Made by a program: the position numbers and the translations under genes. 64,000 nucleotides of DNA. It comes from Syncephalastrum monosporum B8922 (lineage: Eukaryota; Mucoromycota; Mucoromycetes; Mucorales; Syncephalastraceae). Location: positions 310,001 to 374,000 of the forward strand of contig JNEN01001260.1 of NCBI GenBank assembly GCA_000697355.1. The letters are read 5' to 3'. The first letter of the stretch is position 1. Each line of letters opens with the position of its first letter. Positions 61,134 through 64,000 of this stretch are shown piece by piece. The notes below the pieces were generated by a model, which did not search any database, was not told the DNA's origin, and saw nothing but the letters and a program-made list of their open reading frames with translations.

Positions 61134-62024
61134 ATGGACAAAACATTTGCAGGATTACTGCGCAATTCTCGACTTGCAAGCTATGATCGACATCTCCCAC
61201 AAGTGTACACGACACCTACGAAACGACAGCGGGTGGGCGACTGGGGTGTGAAACGTACATTGCCAAGGGTGATACGATCGCCCACCTTGACGCTTGAAGC
61301 GATGGACACAAGAGAACATCAGACGCCTTGGCAATCAGCAGCAAATCAGGTCTTGTTCCTCCGACGCTGGAAGGAGAACTTTGGCGGTTCAAAGGTGCGG
61401 CAGAGTGAAGCAAGAGCAGGAACAAACGTGGCGACCATGACCGGACACGAGTTCCGACGATACTTGAAGCGGATTCGCAAGACGCGCGACGCGTTTCAGG
61501 AGCAAGTGGTGCAAAAAGCAGTGGTGCCTGAACAAGTATACGATTATCTCGGTGTGACGTTTGGCAAACAGCAACACGTTGTTGTAGGGCCAACCTATGC
61601 GGAACTCCCTCCCACCGGCAGTGTTGTGCCAGGCCGCATCCTCAACCGCGTGCCGTACGGTTACGCGGTGGGCGTAGCCGGCGTCGTCGCCCTTTTACCC
61701 TCGAGCAATGTCGTCCACCTGCCCAATCAGAGCGACCGTAGCATCGTGCGTCAGTTCTATATCGACAAAGCTGGCATCGACGCAGATGGTCGGCCCCAGG
61801 TTACGGTTCGCTTGGAACCGTCGTCCCATGTGGAGGGCGTCCTGAAGAGCATCAATCATCTTACACGGTCAGCAGAAGCGCAGCAGGCAGCAGAAAACAA
61901 GTCTCCGTTTGCAACACTTAGCGCGGATGATCTCTTCCGCCGAGACGATCGAGTTGAGCCTAACCCTGACCACAAGGAACTCATCAAGCAGTTCTCTTTG
62001 CTAAATCTTCAACAAAAAAAATAA
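61134..62024 (+). CDS. MRP51: Mitochondrial small-subunit ribosomal protein Mrp51
   Basis: A 296-residue, single-exon protein of the mitochondrial 37S ribosomal subunit; in yeast Mrp51 helps translate mRNAs with particular leaders. Family blocks near the start are SRLASYDRHLPQVYTTP and GDWGVKRTLP, followed by LTLEAMDTREHQTPWQSA and VLFLRRWKENF. The middle reads MTGHEFRRYLKRIRKTRDAF. The later VPGRILNRVPYGYAVGVAGV part fits the end of the domain. It ends FSLLNLQQKK. The ATG at 61134 gives MDKTFAGLLRNSRLASYD, matching the normal short start. The mitochondrial presequence is not obvious, which is common in this family. Confidence 0.82.
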   Translation: MDKTFAGLLRNSRLASYDRHLPQVYTTPTKRQRVGDWGVKRTLPRVIRSPTLTLEAMDTREHQTPWQSAANQVLFLRRWKENFGGSKVRQSEARAGTNVATMTGHEFRRYLKRIRKTRDAFQEQVVQKAVVPEQVYDYLGVTFGKQQHVVVGPTYAELPPTGSVVPGRILNRVPYGYAVGVAGVVALLPSSNVVHLPNQSDRSIVRQFYIDKAGIDADGRPQVTVRLEPSSHVEGVLKSINHLTRSAEAQQAAENKSPFATLSADDLFRRDDRVEPNPDHKELIKQFSLLNLQQKK

Positions 62025-63065
62025 AAATGTAATGCATACTGTAGCATGGTTGGGTGGTGTGTGCACGCTAATGTGATACGGTGAGATTAGAATTCAGCAT
62101 TGCATGCGGTTGACACAGTTCATTAATTGACACGCGTATATTCGTCGCTCTTTTTTAGTACTCATCTACTCTTGGTTCCTTTTTTCTTTCTTTTTTTTCT
62201 CAGGAGCAGTAACGGTAATGAAGGTGCATGCAGCGTCCGTGAGCACGTTCATCCAGCGAGTAGTAGTCGTCATACAGTGGAAGCACCAATTACTCCTTGC
62301 ACCCTTGCCAACCCCGTACGATTTGCTCCTAATTCATCAGTGGGTGCGCACATCACAAAACAAACGCTGCATTGGGCAATGAGATTTACGCGGCGTGCGT
62401 CGAAAAAATAGAATAGAAAAGCTAAACCAAGCAAAGACTAGAATGAATACAAGAGCTGAGTGGCAGAAAAAAAATAAAAATAAAATATGAGGAAACCCCA
62501 AGTCGGGCATCATCGGTCGATTATCAACTTGCAGGGTGCAAAGTCGTCAAACTCAAATTGCCTAACCTGACCGATGTGCACGGTTCGCCTTTTTGCCTCG
62601 GCCTGTCAAGGTAAGCGGGCGCATGGAGCGACAGTTTAAACCGGTTTGGCAATCCCGTGATGTGCGGAAAGCCAAAACCAAATTCGTCCTGATGAGCGAC
62701 TTGCTGCTGTTGCTGCAGCACACTAAAAATATCGTAATCGACAAGCGTTATAAAAGGTGCGTGTTGCCTTGTGTGGTGCTCTGGCAGTTCATCCTTCCTT
62801 TTCATCGCTCCTTCAATCCCCCTTTCCGGATTCACACTTTCATTTATTACGTTTCCCCTTCTTTTTGACAGAGATAGGAAAACTACAAAAAGCCCTCACT
62901 CGTTCTACATCCATCAGATCAAAAGTACACTTTCTTTCACACTCTCCTCTATATACATCCACTTCTAGTCCTTGTGTTAAACCTGCTTGGTGAGTCGCAT
63001 GACTTTTCGCATTTAAGCATTTGTGCTCATTATCATCATCATTTCTTCCGCTTTTCTTTGCAGAA
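62025..63065. promoter_or_regulatory. Upstream region and leader of the C2H2 gene
   Basis: A TATA box (TATAAAA, 62749-62755) lies about 310 bases before the start codon. A C/T-rich leader follows. A leader intron is visible at 62990-63063 (GTGAGT..TTGCAG), ending two bases before the ATG. At 62524-62868 both strands carry open frames of similar length, so neither is called. Confidence 0.55.
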
Positions 63066-64000
63066 ATGTATTCGCCATCCGAGATTCATGTTGCTTCCCA
63101 GCTCGACACCTTCAAGTCGTTCCCTTCGTACCAAGAGAGCAGCTATGACTACATGCGCCGCTTCAGCTACGCCGAGCTCCTCTCAAACCAGAGCGAAGCC
63201 AGCCTCTCTGATACTGAACAACAGACGCCTTCCCCGAGCAACGACTACGAAGACTACGTCTATTATCAGCAGCAGCACCAGCCCCAACCGCTTGTGGATG
63301 ATATGCAGAAGAGACCAACCTCAATCGATCTTTACGGTTTGGACTCCACCACAGCCATGCACCCGCAACACCAGCACATGCCACACACGCCCGCCGAATA
63401 CTACAACCAGGCCAGCACCGAATCCTGGCTCTCGGCCGCCGCGGCAGCCATGATGCAGGACCAAGGCTACTGCATGCCTCCCGCCCTTTTTAACCCGTAC
63501 ATGGTGGACGCAGCTGCCTTGACGGCAGCTCCCACCGCTGTTATGCCACCTGCCGGCGGCTCTTCTCCGACCACTCCCAGTGCCTCTGGTGATGATCAGA
63601 CGTCTTATTGTGACCGTCGTGCTTCGACCACCTCCAGCGTTGATTCGCAGTCTCAGCTGCAAGGTTCTGGCGATAGTGCTCCCTCCATTGCCGTGAACAT
63701 GCCTGCGACTAAGGTTGCAACCTCCGCACCTGCCAAGAAGCAGCCTCGATCGCGCGGCCGACGCGTCTCAAGCAATCCCGCGACCACTGGTCAGAAGATG
63801 TTCACGTGCCGTCACGACGATTGTGGCAAAGTCTTCAAGCGCTCCGAGCACCTCAAGCGGCATATTCGCTCCATCCATACTCTGGAGAAGCCCTTCGAAT
63901 GCCCTTATCACTCTTGCTCCAAGCGCTTCTCGCGCTCAGACAACCTCAATCAGCACATCCGTATCCATCGCCACACGGGCAAGGACAAGTCGGCAGCCCC
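63066..64000 (+). CDS. C2H2 zinc-finger transcription factor, Msn2-like, cut by window edge
   Basis: The 3' end lies beyond the window; 311 residues are visible in one exon. The first 230 residues are disordered with S/T, Q and P runs and read like an activation region (for example [20 protein letters not shown]). A basic stretch, [10 protein letters not shown], precedes two adjacent C2H2 fingers. Finger 1 is [20 protein letters not shown], with its histidines in [10 protein letters not shown]. Finger 2 is [20 protein letters not shown], ending HIRIH. The recognition helices KRSEHLKRH and SRSDNLNQH are those of the fungal stress factors Msn2/Msn4 and Seb1, which bind stress-response elements (AGGGG). 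Both fingers have the extra residues of the C-x4-C type. General stress response is the likely role, by family only. Confidence 0.88.
   Translation, partial: MYSPSEIHVASQLDTFKSFPSYQESSYDYMRRFSYAELLSNQSEASLSDTEQQTPSPSNDYEDYVYYQQQHQPQPLVDDMQKRPTSIDLYGLDSTTAMHPQHQHMPHTPAEYYNQASTESWLSAAAAAMMQDQGYCMPPALFNPYMVDAAALTAAPTAVMPPAGGSSPTTPSASGDDQTSYCDRRASTTSSVDSQSQLQGSGDSAPSIAVNMPATKVATSAPAKKQPRSRGRRVSSNPATTGQKMFTCRHDDCGKVFKRSEHLKRHIRSIHTLEKPFECPYHSCSKRFSRSDNLNQHIRIHRHTGKDKSAA

Noticed and set aside
62524..62868. Opposing open frames of about 90-100 codons on both strands
   Set aside because: Each reads partly protein-like, but neither has a convincing family match or exon context; the region holds the TATA box and leader of the C2H2 gene.

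Overview
The window reads as nuclear DNA of a filamentous fungus, most likely an early-diverging one (Mucoromycota, Mucorales-like). Genes are densely packed and almost all are split by short introns of about 50-100 bases with ordinary GT..AG ends. The gene set mixes universal eukaryotic genes (SAM50, ATG18, prefoldin 2, DENR/Tma22, CK2 beta, Sec6, DDX41, CSN8) with types expected outside the Dikarya: a Frizzled-like seven-helix receptor, a GMPPA-type sugar nucleotidyltransferase, a four-LIM paxillin-like protein and a SAM plus HMG-box factor. The genus cannot be fixed from sequence reading alone.

Layout. 0.4-4 kb: a tetraspan membrane protein (-), a transposase remnant, and mitochondrial SAM50 (-). 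4.6-14.4 kb (+): a cytochrome P450, the autophagy PROPPIN ATG18, a Num1/ApsA-like cortical anchor with a C-terminal PH domain, a membrane-anchored CCCH zinc-finger protein, and prefoldin subunit 2. 14.4-18.9 kb: an MIT-domain protein between two gene-poor gaps, the second holding repeat copy A. 18.9-24.2 kb (+): an MFS transporter, DENR/Tma22 and an Sso-type syntaxin. 24.6-27.4 kb: the LIM protein (-), head to head with GMPPA (+). 29.6-36.9 kb (+): CK2 beta, the Frizzled-like receptor and exocyst Sec6. 37-43 kb: CSN8 (-), a secreted sorbosone-dehydrogenase-like protein (+), a small 8-cysteine GPI-type protein (-) and an intronless MFS transporter (+). 43.5-50.8 kb (-): a large ABCC transporter with badly eroded ATP sites, then an Ecl1-like protein. 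50.8-54.8 kb: a 4-kb gap holding repeat copy B. 54.8-64 kb (+): DDX41, the SAM/HMG factor, mitoribosomal Mrp51 and the start of an Msn2-like C2H2 factor that runs off the right edge.

This is ordinary mixed eukaryotic gene content. I see no biosynthetic cluster, operon, CRISPR array or defence system. Several genes act at the cell cortex or in secretion (Num1-like, Sso syntaxin, LIM protein, Sec6, the receptor), but shared location does not show shared function.

The items most worth following up are the Frizzled-like receptor; the ABCC protein whose two composite ATP sites are both degenerate; the CCCH protein with an N-terminal membrane anchor; a divergent dispersed repeat in the two largest gene gaps; two GC-AG introns; and a palindromic motif present three times. 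Exon joins were worked out by eye from splice signals and reading frame. Where total exon length was checked it was a multiple of three (P450, Num1-like, CCCH, prefoldin, MIT, first MFS, Sec6).
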